64,000 bases of DNA from Rhizobium sp. BK418 (GCF_004341105.1 NZ_SLZK01000006.1:372001-436000); one strand, 5' to 3'; shown: positions 34,988 through 44,575, counted from the first letter of the stretch. The notes: a model not told the origin generated them from the letters alone. Translations and numbers: made by a program.

Positions 34988-35846
34988 GACCAAGGCCCTC
35001 CCGAAGAAGATCGGCAAAGCGCATGGCGGCCGGCAGCGCCCCATAGGGGTTGATCGGGCCAAGCATCAGCACGCGCCTGTCGCGCACGGCTGGCAGTGCA
35101 TTCCAGAAGGCGCTGTTTGAAAGCGTCACGATCGCCTCGGCAGGATGGGGTGGCACCATGACGATCCAGGCATCCGGCATCGAAGCCAATATCTCGATAC
35201 CGATAGGGGCGGCGGCGGAATAGCTGGTCGCGCCTTGCCATGCATTGGCAAGGCCGACACGCCGCAGTACCTCGCCGAACATGCTGTCGGAGCCGAAGAC
35301 GCGGAAATGTCTGGCATCGCCAAGATTGACAGGGATGACCGGCCGTCCGTCGCCGGCGGCAAAGAAGGTTCGGCAATGATCGAGTTTGCTGGCAAGCTCC
35401 TCGGCGAGTCGCCTCGCGGCAACGAGCTGCAGCCGGTCGCCGATCGCAAGCGTCGCCTGTTCGGCAAGTGCGTAGGGGCTTTCGCCGGGCTTGTAGATCG
35501 CATGGCTTTCGACGGGTGCGATCGGCTGCATGCGCGCGTCCGCCCAGCCATAGAAATTCGAGTTGAAAATCAAATCGGGCCGGGCGAAACGCAAGACCTC
35601 GAAATTCGGCGTGCCCCGCAGGCCGAGATCGGCAACACTGCCGGGAATGACGGGCGTGACCGCTACTTCGCGGAACTGTCTCAATTCCGTTCCGGCGACG
35701 ACGTTGGCGCCGATTGCCAGCAGAGTTTCGAGCAATGCCCAATCGAGGGTCGCGACGCGCAGGCTATCGGCCGCCCGCAAGAGCGCAGGGGTCGACAGCG
35801 TGGCTGCCGCACCGGCCAAAAATTGCCTGCGGGAGAAAAATGCCAT
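34971..35846 (-). CDS. fhuD: Periplasmic iron-siderophore-binding protein, FhuD-like
   Basis: Binding protein of the FhuD/FepB fold, 291 residues. The N-terminus SRRQFLAGAAATLSTPALLRA is a twin-arginine signal, as in FhuD. Then come VATLDWALLETLLAIG, typical of FhuD, VLRFARPDLIFNSNFY and NPYGALPAAMRFADLL near the end. It is four bases after the ATPase stop. Hydroxamate specificity is suggested by the FhuD-like start and the fused FhuB, not proved. Confidence 0.85.
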   Translation of the reverse strand: MAFFSRRQFLAGAAATLSTPALLRAADSLRVATLDWALLETLLAIGANVVAGTELRQFREVAVTPVIPGSVADLGLRGTPNFEVLRFARPDLIFNSNFYGWADARMQPIAPVESHAIYKPGESPYALAEQATLAIGDRLQLVAARRLAEELASKLDHCRTFFAAGDGRPVIPVNLGDARHFRVFGSDSMFGEVLRRVGLANAWQGATSYSAAAPIGIEILASMPDAWIVMVPPHPAEAIVTLSNSAFWNALPAVRDRRVLMLGPINPYGALPAAMRFADLLREGLGHAWNG

Positions 35847-35849
35847 GGC

Positions 35850-36629
35850 CTACAAGAGATAGCTGACCGGCTCGTTGCGAACCGGATGCGGGAAGACGCC
35901 CATGCCGACGCCGAAGATCGACTGCAGTTTGTCGGCCTGCATGATATCGGCAGGCGCGCCTTCGGCTGTGATCTGACCATGATTAAGGGCGATGATGGAG
36001 TCGCAATAGCGGGCGGCCAGGTTTATGTCATGCAACACGATCACGACGGTCAGGCCACGTTCGTGGCTGAGCTCCTGCACCAGCGACAGCACACTTGCCT
36101 GATGGGCAAGGTCGAGCGCGGAGGTCGGCTCATCGAGCAGCAGGCAGCGAGCGTTCTGGGCAAGCATCATGGCGATCCAGGCCCGCTGACGTTCGCCGCC
36201 GGACATGCTGGCGACGAGACGGTCAGCGAAGTCCTCAAGCTCGGTACGGACGATCGCTTCCTCGACCATCTCACGGTCAATAGTGCTGAAACGGCCGAGC
36301 GTGCCGTGCCAGGGGAAGCGGCCGAGCGCCACGAGTTCGCGCACGGTCATGCCATCGGTCGCCGGCGTGAACTGCGGCATGTAGGCGACATGGCGGGCGA
36401 AAGCGCGGCTGCCCCAGTCGGCAGCCGGTTTACCGTCGAAGGAGACCGAACCGCTCTTCGGGGCGATCTGTCGGGCAACGATCTTCAGAAGGGTGCTTTT
36501 GCCGGAGCCGTTAGGGCCGACGAGACCATAGATACGGCCGGCCTCAAGCGTCAGATCGATACCATCAAGGATCGACCTGTTGCCGACCGCGTAATCGATC
36601 CCGGCAAGGTTCAAGAAGGGCGTGGACAC
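35850..36629 (-). CDS. fhuC: Iron-siderophore ABC ATP-binding protein, FhuC-like
   Basis: ATPase of the siderophore importer, 259 residues. Walker A is GPNGSGKSTLLKIVAR, the signature MSGGERQRAWIAMMLAQN and Walker B CLLLDEPTSALDLAHQ, with the switch VLHDINLAARYCD. The start is GTG at 36629, with GGAG seven bases upstream; a TTG eight codons earlier is in frame but has no binding site. It follows the receptor gene by 90 bases and heads the importer set. Confidence 0.88.
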   Translation of the reverse strand: MSTPFLNLAGIDYAVGNRSILDGIDLTLEAGRIYGLVGPNGSGKSTLLKIVARQIAPKSGSVSFDGKPAADWGSRAFARHVAYMPQFTPATDGMTVRELVALGRFPWHGTLGRFSTIDREMVEEAIVRTELEDFADRLVASMSGGERQRAWIAMMLAQNARCLLLDEPTSALDLAHQASVLSLVQELSHERGLTVVIVLHDINLAARYCDSIIALNHGQITAEGAPADIMQADKLQSIFGVGMGVFPHPVRNEPVSYLL

Positions 36630-36719
36630 GAGGAAACTCCGGTTTGGCTGCAAAGGGTTCGGGAGGGCAGAGCCCTTCCTTTGATGCAGCTTCCTGAAAA
36701 ACTAAACTGTTTTGTCAAC

Positions 36720-38882
36720 TTACCATTTTTTGCTGAGCTTGAACGTGACCGTACGGGCATCGCCATAGCCGCAGACCGTCAGGCCCTGGCAGCTCGATAC
36801 ATATTCCTTGTCGAAGAGATTGGCGACGTTGAGCGATGCTGCCCAATTTTCCTTTTCGTAGCGGATGGCCGCATCGAAAACGGTCGCTGCCGGCACCTTC
36901 GCAGTATTGGCTTCGTCCGCCCATGACCAGCCCTGATGCCGAACGCCGGCGCCAAGGCTCAGACCTTCCAGCGTGCCCGTCGTGACCAAATAGTCAACCC
37001 AGAGCGAAGCCTTGACTTTCGGCGTGATGTAAGGGGATTTGCCGACGAGAAGCGGGTTGGCGGCATTTTCCAACACTTCCATGTCGGTATAGTCGAGGCC
37101 GGCAGTGACCTTCCAGTTGTCGTTGACGTTGACTTTGCTTTCGAGCTCGAAGCCGCGTGAACGTACCTTGCCGAGCTGGCTCTGTTCGAAGGTGATCGGA
37201 TTGGTCACGGCGTTGTTGCGCTTGTCGATCTGGAACACCGAGGCCGTGATCACGCCATCGAAGAAAGTCGGCTCATACTTGACACCGCCTTCGATCTGAT
37301 AGCCTTCCTCAGGCTTAAGCGGGCCGGAAATGCCAGTGCCGATCAACGGGTTGAAGAAGCTTGCGACACTGACATAGGGGGTCAGGCCATTGTCGAATTC
37401 GTAAGCAAGACCGGCGCGGCCGCTGGCTGCGCCGTCATCGAAACTGTAGCTCGTGCCGATCACGGCATCGGAGTCGATGTCGACATGGTCATAGCGGCCA
37501 TTCAATGTCAGCAGCCAGCCGTCGCCGAAATGAATCTGGTCCTGAGCATAGACGCCAATCTGCTTCATGGTCACGATGCCATCGGCGTAAATGAAGTTGG
37601 CGCCCTGCGGCGTGCCGTAGACCGGGTCTGTCGCGCTGATCGGATTGGAACCGCAGCAGGCCTGCCAATTGTCCAGACGGTAGTACTTATAATCGATGCC
37701 GGCGAGCAGATTATGCGTCGTGCCACCCAATTCGGCCTCGCCCTCTATGCGGTTGTCGATACCGACGGAATCGACGCCGGAGCGGCCTTCGAAGCCGATG
37801 CGCGCAAGGTCGTAATCCGGCGCTGTCGGAACACCGCCGACATAGCCGTTGAGGTACGGACCCTGTTCATGCTTGTCGAGGCGGCCATAACGGAAGTTAG
37901 AGGTGAATTTGACTCCGTTGTCGAATTCGTGCTCGAATTCGTAGCCCACCATTTTCTGGACATAGCTTCCGTCGTCGATATCAGGTTCGCCGTAGAAGGC
38001 GTCGCGCGCGATCTTGCCGAAGGGCGCGTCCACGACCGTGCCCACATAGGGGAAAAAGCCGTTGCCGGTATGGACCTGATCGAGGCCTGCGAGATAACCC
38101 CAGACAGTGAAACTCGTCGCATCATCTGGGGCGATTTTCAGCTGCGGCATGATGAAGCCGCGGAAATCATGAGAGAAATCCGAGTAGTTGTCGCCGCCGG
38201 AGACCTTGCCGGTGATGCGGTAGGTCATTGTATCGCTGGAGCCAACCTTGTCGGATATGTCGAAACCGGTAAAGGCGTTGCCGTTACTGTTGATACCGAT
38301 ATCGGTGTAATAAAGCGGTTCGTCGAGCGGGCGCTTGCGCACGAGATTGATGATGCCGCCCGGATTGGCGCCGCCATAGAGCACGGAGGCGGGGCCCTTC
38401 AGAACCTCGACGCGCTCCAGCATGAACGGATCGATCTGGAAGCCACCGAAGCCGTAGCTGAAGAGGTTCAGGTTATCGAAGAAGACACCTGTCTGTGTGG
38501 CGTTGAAGCCGCGGATGTAGAACCAGTCGGTATCGGGATCGTTGCCGAAGGGTTGGGTCGTGACGCCGGGCGTATAAAGCAGCGCCTCGTCAGTCTTGTT
38601 GGTGATGCCGCGATCGTCCATTTCCTTCCTGCCGATAACGGAAACCGACTGCGGGATCTCATTCAGCGGTGTATCGCTTTTGGAGCCGGCGGAGGAGTTC
38701 CTCGCGACATAACCGTTGACCGGGCCGGTGGCGCTATCATCGCCGCCCTTGATGACGATCGGCGCCAACTGCGTCGGATCGGCATCCTGTGCGAGGGTGG
38801 AGGACGCGGCCATGATGCCGGCGACAGCCGTTCCTGTCAGTAGATATGCCCTTAAGATTAGCCCTTTGCTCTGCGCTCGCAT
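36720..38882 (-). CDS. TonB-dependent ferric siderophore receptor
   Basis: Outer-membrane receptor, 720 residues, FhuA/FoxA/FcuA class. A signal peptide ends STLAQ near residue 32. The plug starts DTPLNEIPQSVSVIGRKEMD, with YIRGFNATQTGVFFDNL and LKGPASVLYGGANPGGIINL, the usual plug motifs. Some 22 beta strands follow and the chain ends TFKLSKKW, an aromatic final residue. It lies 160 bases downstream of an AraC regulator and 90 bases upstream of the fhuC-like gene. Hydroxamates are the likely ligands. Confidence 0.9.
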   Translation of the reverse strand: MRAQSKGLILRAYLLTGTAVAGIMAASSTLAQDADPTQLAPIVIKGGDDSATGPVNGYVARNSSAGSKSDTPLNEIPQSVSVIGRKEMDDRGITNKTDEALLYTPGVTTQPFGNDPDTDWFYIRGFNATQTGVFFDNLNLFSYGFGGFQIDPFMLERVEVLKGPASVLYGGANPGGIINLVRKRPLDEPLYYTDIGINSNGNAFTGFDISDKVGSSDTMTYRITGKVSGGDNYSDFSHDFRGFIMPQLKIAPDDATSFTVWGYLAGLDQVHTGNGFFPYVGTVVDAPFGKIARDAFYGEPDIDDGSYVQKMVGYEFEHEFDNGVKFTSNFRYGRLDKHEQGPYLNGYVGGVPTAPDYDLARIGFEGRSGVDSVGIDNRIEGEAELGGTTHNLLAGIDYKYYRLDNWQACCGSNPISATDPVYGTPQGANFIYADGIVTMKQIGVYAQDQIHFGDGWLLTLNGRYDHVDIDSDAVIGTSYSFDDGAASGRAGLAYEFDNGLTPYVSVASFFNPLIGTGISGPLKPEEGYQIEGGVKYEPTFFDGVITASVFQIDKRNNAVTNPITFEQSQLGKVRSRGFELESKVNVNDNWKVTAGLDYTDMEVLENAANPLLVGKSPYITPKVKASLWVDYLVTTGTLEGLSLGAGVRHQGWSWADEANTAKVPAATVFDAAIRYEKENWAASLNVANLFDKEYVSSCQGLTVCGYGDARTVTFKLSKKW

Positions 38883-39042
38883 AGATTACCCCACTCGTGC
38901 CGCGGCTTCTTCTGCCACGGTATGGCCTGAATAAGTCGAGTATTTAACTCAGATTTAATCGGGCGGATTGTCGCGATCGGGTAGAAATTGAACGTTCTTG
39001 GGCAATTTTCCGCGCGGCACGCAGATGCCCAGGACGTCGCAG

Positions 39043-39927
39043 TTATGCAATCTGTGCCCTTTTCCAGTTCGCCGGCGTCGTTCCCAGATTCTTGCGGAAG
39101 ACGCGGGTGAAGTGGGCCTGATCGGCAAAGCCGGTTTCCACGGCGATGGTCGTCAGGGGATATTCGCTCTCGACCAGCATCTGTTTTGCGCGCTCAAGGC
39201 GGACATTGGTCTGATATTGATGCGGCGCTACCCCGGTCGAGGCCTTGAACGCGTGGCTGAAATGCGATTGCGACAGGCCGGTGACCGCCGCTAATTCCTC
39301 AAGGCGGATATTGCGCAGGCAATTCTCCTCGATGAATTCCGTGGAACGGCGCAATTGCCAGGCGGCGAGCTTGCTGCGCTTGCGCGGCTGCACCTTGGTG
39401 AGCTTCAGCACATCGATGATGAGGGCGAGCGACAGACCGTCGCCATAGAGATCATGGAGCGGCTGCGGATTGGAGCATTCGGCCGCGATCAATTGCGCCA
39501 ACGATAGCAACCGCTCGTCGGAGAACAAAAGCTGCGCATTGGCGACGCGCCGCGGATCGAGATCGTCTCCGAGCCGGCGGCTGATGGTTTCGACATCAAA
39601 GTGGATGTCGAGATGGCGCACGGAATGCACGTCCACCAGCTCCGCCCACATTTCCATATCTGCTGGAATGTAAGAGATCGGCCGCTTTTCGGTATCCTGT
39701 ACTGTGCTATCGGCGCGCGGCGAGAGCTTCACCCGCGAATCGCCCGGCCCGCGCTTTTCGAGGAGGATGAAAAGCCGCGGGTCGCGCGATACGTAGTAGC
39801 CACCGCAATGGGTAGCGCAATCCACATCCCAGACATCGGCCACGATGCCGTCCCACACCCGGCGATTGACGCCCTTGGTGACGGAAAAGCCGTGAATCTT
39901 GTTCTGCATGCGCGGTTGAAACGTCAT
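39043..39927 (-). CDS. AraC-family regulator of the siderophore genes
   Basis: A 294-residue regulator with two C-terminal helix-turn-helix motifs (IRLEELAAVTGLSQSHFSHA near residue 208, and ETGFADQAHFTRVFRKNLG near 264) and an N-terminal sensing domain with no recognised family. It sits directly upstream of the receptor gene in the same direction, as do RhrA-like siderophore-dependent activators, so activation of receptor and importer genes is inferred. The start at 39927 has GGAAG five bases upstream; the longer TTG frame from 39981 lacks a good site. Confidence 0.82.
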   Translation of the reverse strand: MTFQPRMQNKIHGFSVTKGVNRRVWDGIVADVWDVDCATHCGGYYVSRDPRLFILLEKRGPGDSRVKLSPRADSTVQDTEKRPISYIPADMEMWAELVDVHSVRHLDIHFDVETISRRLGDDLDPRRVANAQLLFSDERLLSLAQLIAAECSNPQPLHDLYGDGLSLALIIDVLKLTKVQPRKRSKLAAWQLRRSTEFIEENCLRNIRLEELAAVTGLSQSHFSHAFKASTGVAPHQYQTNVRLERAKQMLVESEYPLTTIAVETGFADQAHFTRVFRKNLGTTPANWKRAQIA

Positions 39928-40043
39928 TCCCACTTCCGCCTCCGGCCGGATAACCGGAACAAACCTTCGTAATAAACTCAAGTTTAGTATAGGAGGCGGA
40001 GCGGTATGACAACCACCAGATTCGGTATAGGAAAATGCCGATA

Positions 40044-40799
40044 TCAGATGACGGAGAAGGTAAGCCCTGCGCTGTCACCGAAACGGATATCGATCTCGCC
40101 GGGTCCGGTGAGTTCGACGGCGCCGCTAAGGGTACCCGTGGTGATCAGGGCACCCGATTTCAGCGAGCTCTCCGGCCGCAGCGGGTCGTTGGCATAGTCG
40201 ACCAGCCAGAGCAGCACGTCGCCCTTCGGATGCTTGGCAAGCCCATCATAGATCGTTTTGCCGGCATGGGTGACCTTCAGCGGCGTGCTCGCGGCGGTAT
40301 CGATGAAGCTCTTGGCAATGGACGGCCCGAGTACATAACCGCTATTGCCGAGGCGGTCTGCTAGGAAGAGGAGGAAGGAGACGGCGCCACTTTCCTTGAT
40401 GGCGCTGACGAGCAGCTCGGCGCCGAGATAGACAGTGGAGATCGCATCGAAAACGTCACCGCGGCTGTAAGGCGCGCCCTTACGATAGGGCAGATCCTTG
40501 CCCAAGCGAACCGCAATCTCGGTTTCGAACTTCAGACCGGGATACCAGGAGATGGTCGCGCCGGAGACGGCTTCGGCATAGGGATGGAGGGGTCCCGTGA
40601 CCGGCTGGCCTTCGGGTGAAGCCGTCACCTTCCAGGCATTGCTCGCCACACCTTCCTCGGCCTTGAGGAAGTTCTGCGCTTCCATAGCCTGATGAAAATC
40701 GTTCGGCAGCGGAAAGGCGCTCGTCGGCTCCTGCTTGCCGGCCAGGCGCAGGTTGTGAAGCTTGGCGGCCAGCGCCCGCGGGTCGAATGATTCGGTCAT
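40044..40799 (-). CDS. 2-keto-4-pentenoate hydratase / MhpD-like protein
   Basis: A 251-residue member of the fumarylacetoacetate-hydrolase superfamily, hydratase branch. The metal-site stretch KFETEIAVRLGKDLPYRKG and the C-terminal GALITTGTLSGAVELTGPGE are typical. Such enzymes hydrate or decarboxylate 2-keto acids from ring-cleavage or sugar-acid pathways. It is 80 bases downstream of rhaK, same strand, and may be the last gene of the rhamnose operon, though the phosphorylative pathway does not need it. Aromatic-pathway partners are absent. Confidence 0.78.
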   Translation of the reverse strand: MTESFDPRALAAKLHNLRLAGKQEPTSAFPLPNDFHQAMEAQNFLKAEEGVASNAWKVTASPEGQPVTGPLHPYAEAVSGATISWYPGLKFETEIAVRLGKDLPYRKGAPYSRGDVFDAISTVYLGAELLVSAIKESGAVSFLLFLADRLGNSGYVLGPSIAKSFIDTAASTPLKVTHAGKTIYDGLAKHPKGDVLLWLVDYANDPLRPESSLKSGALITTGTLSGAVELTGPGEIDIRFGDSAGLTFSVI

Positions 40800-40879
40800 G
40801 CAGTCTCCTCCATCAAAATCGAGATGGCGTCACAGTAACGGCGCAACCGGCACGAACAAGGGCAGACTTGGAAAGACTG

Positions 40880-42247
40880 TTATTCCATAGCGGTGTACCA
40901 GCGCTCCCGGTAATCGGAAAGGCCCGGGATTGCCGAGGGAGCAAAGTGCTTTTCCGCGCCGGAAACGGGTTTGACGCCGGTGAGAAGAGCTGCACCCTGA
41001 CTTGTGCCGGTGGAGCCTGGCAGCGCCATCGTGTCGCGGCCGGTCAGCGCAGCGAGCAGGGAGAGATAGGTCTCGTTCAATGCGAACGGACCCTCGACGA
41101 TTACAGGGCCTTTCGCCCCGATGAGCCCGAGACAAGCCTCAGTCATCAACGCCAGATAGAGACAGGCGACAGCATATCGTTCCTCGCGGCTGCCACCTTC
41201 CGCGCCGACCCAGCGGCTGGCCTTGCCTGGAAAGGGTCCAGAACCCGACGCCACGTTCGGCAGAAGCATGATGTTTTTGCCCACGACATCGCCGATGGCG
41301 GCACCTGCTGCGGCATCGCTGACCTGACCGATTTCAGCCGAAAGAATTTCGAACTCGCGGCCGCCCATGAAACGGGAGGACGGCACGGCGCGGCCATAGG
41401 CATCGATATTGGCAAGCGCATCGCGTTTCGCGTCGAGATGGTCGAGATCGCCACCGACACCGAAATTGATGACCCATGTGCCGGTCGAGACAACGGCAAA
41501 GGGGGCGTCGCGGCCAACGAGATGCGGCAAGAGCGAGGCATTGGAATCATGAATGCCGCAATAGACCGGCACCGAAAGGCCGATTTCTGCGGCAATGTCA
41601 GGCAGGAGCGGACCAAGCGCATCGAATGCCGACCGGAGCGGCGCCATCCGGTCACGAATGGCGAGCGCGTCGACCAGTGAGGAATAGGCACCGGTTTTCG
41701 GGTTCCAGAGATCGGTGTGACAGCCGAGCGAGGTCGCCTCGTTTGCAGCAACGCCTGTCAGCCGAGCCGACCAATATTGCGCATAGGTGAGGATAGTCGT
41801 GGCCTTGGCGAATTCCTCGGGGAACGCAGTCTTCTGATAATGAAGTTGTGCTCCGACATTCAGCCCCATCGTCAGGCGCGGCGAGAAAGTCTCGGCAAAG
41901 GGCGGCCGGAGCGCATCATAGGCGTCACGGATATCCTGCGGATATTCGTGCTCATAGTCGATGACAGGCATTGCCAGCCCGCCGTCAGCATCGAGCAGGG
42001 CGGCAGCTGCGCCATGCGTCGTGATCGAGATCGCGTCGAAGCCTGGCGCGCCGGCAAAGGCTTTCAACGAGGCAAGCGCGAAGCTCCAGAGCGCTTCGAT
42101 ATCATAGTGCGGATAGAGGCCGTCCCGAACGACGGTGTTCGGCTGCTTGCGAACGACGATTTCGGCACCCGTTGCGCTGTCAAGCACGACGACCTTGGCG
42201 TTTGTCTTGCCGATATCGAGAACGGCGATGCGATGGTATTCGCTCAT
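40880..42247 (-). CDS. rhaK: Rhamnulokinase-type sugar kinase RhaK
   Basis: FGGY-family kinase, 455 residues, phosphorylating L-rhamnulose at C1. The N-terminal ATP motif IAVLDIGKTNAKVVVLDS, the FGGY sugar region VYCGIHDSNASLLPHL, and the C-terminal GSTGTSQGAALLTGV are seen. In Rhizobium leguminosarum RhaK is also needed for transport activity of its ABC importer, which makes this kinase a special case. It overlaps rhaU by four bases (ATGA). Confidence 0.9.
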   Translation of the reverse strand: MSEYHRIAVLDIGKTNAKVVVLDSATGAEIVVRKQPNTVVRDGLYPHYDIEALWSFALASLKAFAGAPGFDAISITTHGAAAALLDADGGLAMPVIDYEHEYPQDIRDAYDALRPPFAETFSPRLTMGLNVGAQLHYQKTAFPEEFAKATTILTYAQYWSARLTGVAANEATSLGCHTDLWNPKTGAYSSLVDALAIRDRMAPLRSAFDALGPLLPDIAAEIGLSVPVYCGIHDSNASLLPHLVGRDAPFAVVSTGTWVINFGVGGDLDHLDAKRDALANIDAYGRAVPSSRFMGGREFEILSAEIGQVSDAAAGAAIGDVVGKNIMLLPNVASGSGPFPGKASRWVGAEGGSREERYAVACLYLALMTEACLGLIGAKGPVIVEGPFALNETYLSLLAALTGRDTMALPGSTGTSQGAALLTGVKPVSGAEKHFAPSAIPGLSDYRERWYTAME

Positions 42248-42564
42248 GGCATGTGAAAGACGGTTACGAGGTCGCTCTGGATAGGCGAGTTATCCGGATT
42301 GGTTTCCATGATATCGGCCATATGCGCCCACCACTTCTTCATGACGGGATGCTCGGGCAGGCTGGCCATCGTGTGGTCCGTCGGCCGGGTCAACACGCCA
42401 AAAAGCGTGTTGGTCTCACGGTCGAGATGAATGGAATAATCGCTGGCACCTGATTTGTGCAGGAGATCCACCAGTTCCGGCCAAATCTCGTCATGGCGCT
42501 TGCGATATTCGGCCTCCATGCCGAGATTGAGCTTCATCTTGAAGGCGTGTTTTTCCAGGGTCAT
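42244..42564 (-). CDS. rhaU: L-rhamnose mutarotase
   Basis: Interconverts alpha and beta anomers of L-rhamnose. The 106 residues are normal for RhaM/RhaU. Landmarks are AFKMKLNLGMEAEYRKRHDEIW (H of RHDEIW is conserved), YSIHLDRETNTLFGVL and KKWWAHMADIM. ATGA overlaps join it to both rhaQ upstream and rhaK downstream. The symbol rhaU follows the Rhizobium naming; rhaM is used in enterobacteria. Confidence 0.92.
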   Translation of the reverse strand: MTLEKHAFKMKLNLGMEAEYRKRHDEIWPELVDLLHKSGASDYSIHLDRETNTLFGVLTRPTDHTMASLPEHPVMKKWWAHMADIMETNPDNSPIQSDLVTVFHMP

Positions 42565-43571
42565 TTGGCGCTCATGGCTTTGACGCGGCGGGCGATGATC
42601 GGGATGGCGATGGTGATGATCAGCAATAGACCGATGAAAATCGACATGACGATGCCAGGCACGTTCAAAAGGCCGAGACCGAAGGTGACCAGACCCATGA
42701 CGAAGGCCGCGATGACGACGCCGCCGATGGTGCCGGAGCCGCCGAGGATCGAGATGCCGCCGAGCACGACCATGGTGACGACTTCGAGTTCCCAGCCTTG
42801 CGCGATCGACGGGCGGGTGGAGCCGAGGCGCGAAGTCAGGCAGACAGCGGCAATACCGCTCATCACACCGGTCAGCAGGAAGAGGATGAATTTCACGCGC
42901 TCGACCGGAATACCGGAGAAGCGGGCGGCGAAATCATTGTTGCCGATCGTGTAGACCTGCCGGCCGAAATTCGTCGCATGCAGCAGGATCGCAAAGAGGA
43001 TCGCCAGCACAATGAACAGCACGAATTCGAAAGAGAAGACCCAGACAACATATCCCTGGCCAAAATAGGCAAAGTCGGCCGGATATTTGCCATAGGCCTG
43101 GTCACCGAGCACGATATAGGAAATGCCGCGGAAGAGGCTCATCGTACCGATGGTGACAACGATCGAGGGGAGTTTGAGCGCCGAGACGAGGAAGCCGTTG
43201 AAGATGCCGCAGAGCAGGCCGGTGCCGATGCCGATCAGTACGAGACCCGGCGTGCCGATCCCCACTTGTGCGGCAGCCCCCATCGCCGTCGAGGCAAGAG
43301 CGATGATGGCAGCGACCGACAGATCTATCTCACCGGCGATGACGAGCAGCGCCATGGCGAAGGCGATCATCGCCTTTTCGGTGAAGTTGAAGGTCGCGTC
43401 CGAGAGGTTCCAGGCGTCGAGGAAGTAGGGCGAGGCCACGGAATTGAAGATGAAGATCAGGACGGCTACGCCGAAGAGCAGCACTTCCCAGCTCGACATG
43501 ATGCGCTTGAAGGGCGTACCGAGGCGATCGGGAATGACGCGCTTATCGGGGCTGGAGGAAACGATGCTCAT
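42561..43571 (-). CDS. rhaQ: Rhamnose ABC transporter permease RhaQ
   Basis: CUT2-type permease (RbsC family), 336 residues and about ten helices. FALVIAGEIDLS-like text appears as MALLVIAGEIDLSVAAIIAL, and LGGISILGGSGTIGGVV is the coupling loop. It overlaps rhaP and rhaU by four bases each. Two permease genes in tandem match the Rhizobium rhamnose importer, which uses RhaP and RhaQ as a heterodimer. Confidence 0.9.
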   Translation of the reverse strand: MSIVSSSPDKRVIPDRLGTPFKRIMSSWEVLLFGVAVLIFIFNSVASPYFLDAWNLSDATFNFTEKAMIAFAMALLVIAGEIDLSVAAIIALASTAMGAAAQVGIGTPGLVLIGIGTGLLCGIFNGFLVSALKLPSIVVTIGTMSLFRGISYIVLGDQAYGKYPADFAYFGQGYVVWVFSFEFVLFIVLAILFAILLHATNFGRQVYTIGNNDFAARFSGIPVERVKFILFLLTGVMSGIAAVCLTSRLGSTRPSIAQGWELEVVTMVVLGGISILGGSGTIGGVVIAAFVMGLVTFGLGLLNVPGIVMSIFIGLLLIITIAIPIIARRVKAMSAK

Positions 43572-44575
43572 GCTGCGACCTCCGCTGCTGCGCGATCACG
43601 CAGGATGATGCGGCCGCGATTGCGCTCGCGCCTCGCATTGAAGACGACGGCGAGGATGATGACGGTTCCCGAAATCGCCATCTGGGTGAAGGGCGAAATG
43701 CCGATGACGGGCAGGGCGTTCTTGATGACGCCGAGGAAGAGTGCGCCGAGCACTGTGCCAGCGACTGAGCCCACGCCGCCGGCAATCGAGATGCCGCCGA
43801 TCACGCAGGCCGCAACGCTATCCAGCTCGAAGCCGTTGGCAATATCGACATAGGCGACTGCATAGCGGGAGACCCAGAGATAGCTCGAAAGGCCAGCAAG
43901 CGCGCCGGAGAGCACGAAGGCCAGGAATTTCGTCCGGCCCGTATCGATGCCGGCATAGACGGCGGCCGTCGGGTTGCCGCCCGTCGCATAGGCGGAGCGG
44001 CCGAACTGGCTGTAGCGCAGCAGCATATACATCAGCGCGACGATGATGATCGCAACCCAGCTCAGCACCGGCAGGCCGAGGATCGGCGTGCGCGGAACGG
44101 AGAGGAAGATCGGTGTCATCTGATGCGCGTTCACCCAGGCGCCGCCCGAAAGCACGAAGGCCATGCCGCGATAGATGGTGAGCGTGCCGAGGGTAACGAC
44201 GATTGGCGGGATTTCGAGGCGCCAGACGAGAAAGCCGTTGATCGTGCCAAGTTTCGCGCCGATCACGATCGCCGCAAGAATGAGCACGATCAGCGGCAGG
44301 CCGGGATAAGCAGCGTTCATCATCGCGATTGCCATGCCGGTGAAGGCAAGATTGGCGGCAACGGAGAGGTCGATCGATTTCGTCAGGATGACCGTCATCT
44401 GGGCAAGCGCCAGGATGATAAGAATCGCGGTATCATTGAAGATGCCGGCAAGATTGTCCGGCGTGGCGAAATCGGCAGCACGCGTCGAGAAGACGGCGAC
44501 CATCACCACGATGATGGCAAAGAGCAGGGTTTCGCGTTTTCTGATCAGTCTCATCATGCCCGTCACCTCATGCAT
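43568..44575 (-). CDS. rhaP: Rhamnose ABC transporter permease RhaP
   Basis: CUT2-type permease, 335 residues. Hallmarks are MTVILTKSIDLSVAANLAFT, IVVTLGTLTIYRGMAFVLSGG and IGGISIAGGVGSVAGTVLGA. The start at 44575 overlaps the rhaT stop by eight bases; ATGs seven or eight codons later (44557, 44554) are also possible and remove the leading acidic turn. It is coupled to rhaQ by an ATGA overlap. Confidence 0.9.
   Translation of the reverse strand: MHEVTGMMRLIRKRETLLFAIIVVMVAVFSTRAADFATPDNLAGIFNDTAILIILALAQMTVILTKSIDLSVAANLAFTGMAIAMMNAAYPGLPLIVLILAAIVIGAKLGTINGFLVWRLEIPPIVVTLGTLTIYRGMAFVLSGGAWVNAHQMTPIFLSVPRTPILGLPVLSWVAIIIVALMYMLLRYSQFGRSAYATGGNPTAAVYAGIDTGRTKFLAFVLSGALAGLSSYLWVSRYAVAYVDIANGFELDSVAACVIGGISIAGGVGSVAGTVLGALFLGVIKNALPVIGISPFTQMAISGTVIILAVVFNARRERNRGRIILRDRAAAEVAA

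Noticed and set aside
35145..36926. 593-codon open frame on the plus strand
   Set aside because: Runs antisense through fhuD-, fhuC- and receptor-like genes, crossing their boundaries; Arg/Asp-rich text without domains.
37485..38843. 452-codon open frame on the plus strand
   Set aside because: Antisense shadow of the TonB receptor, whose motifs and signal peptide are unmistakable.
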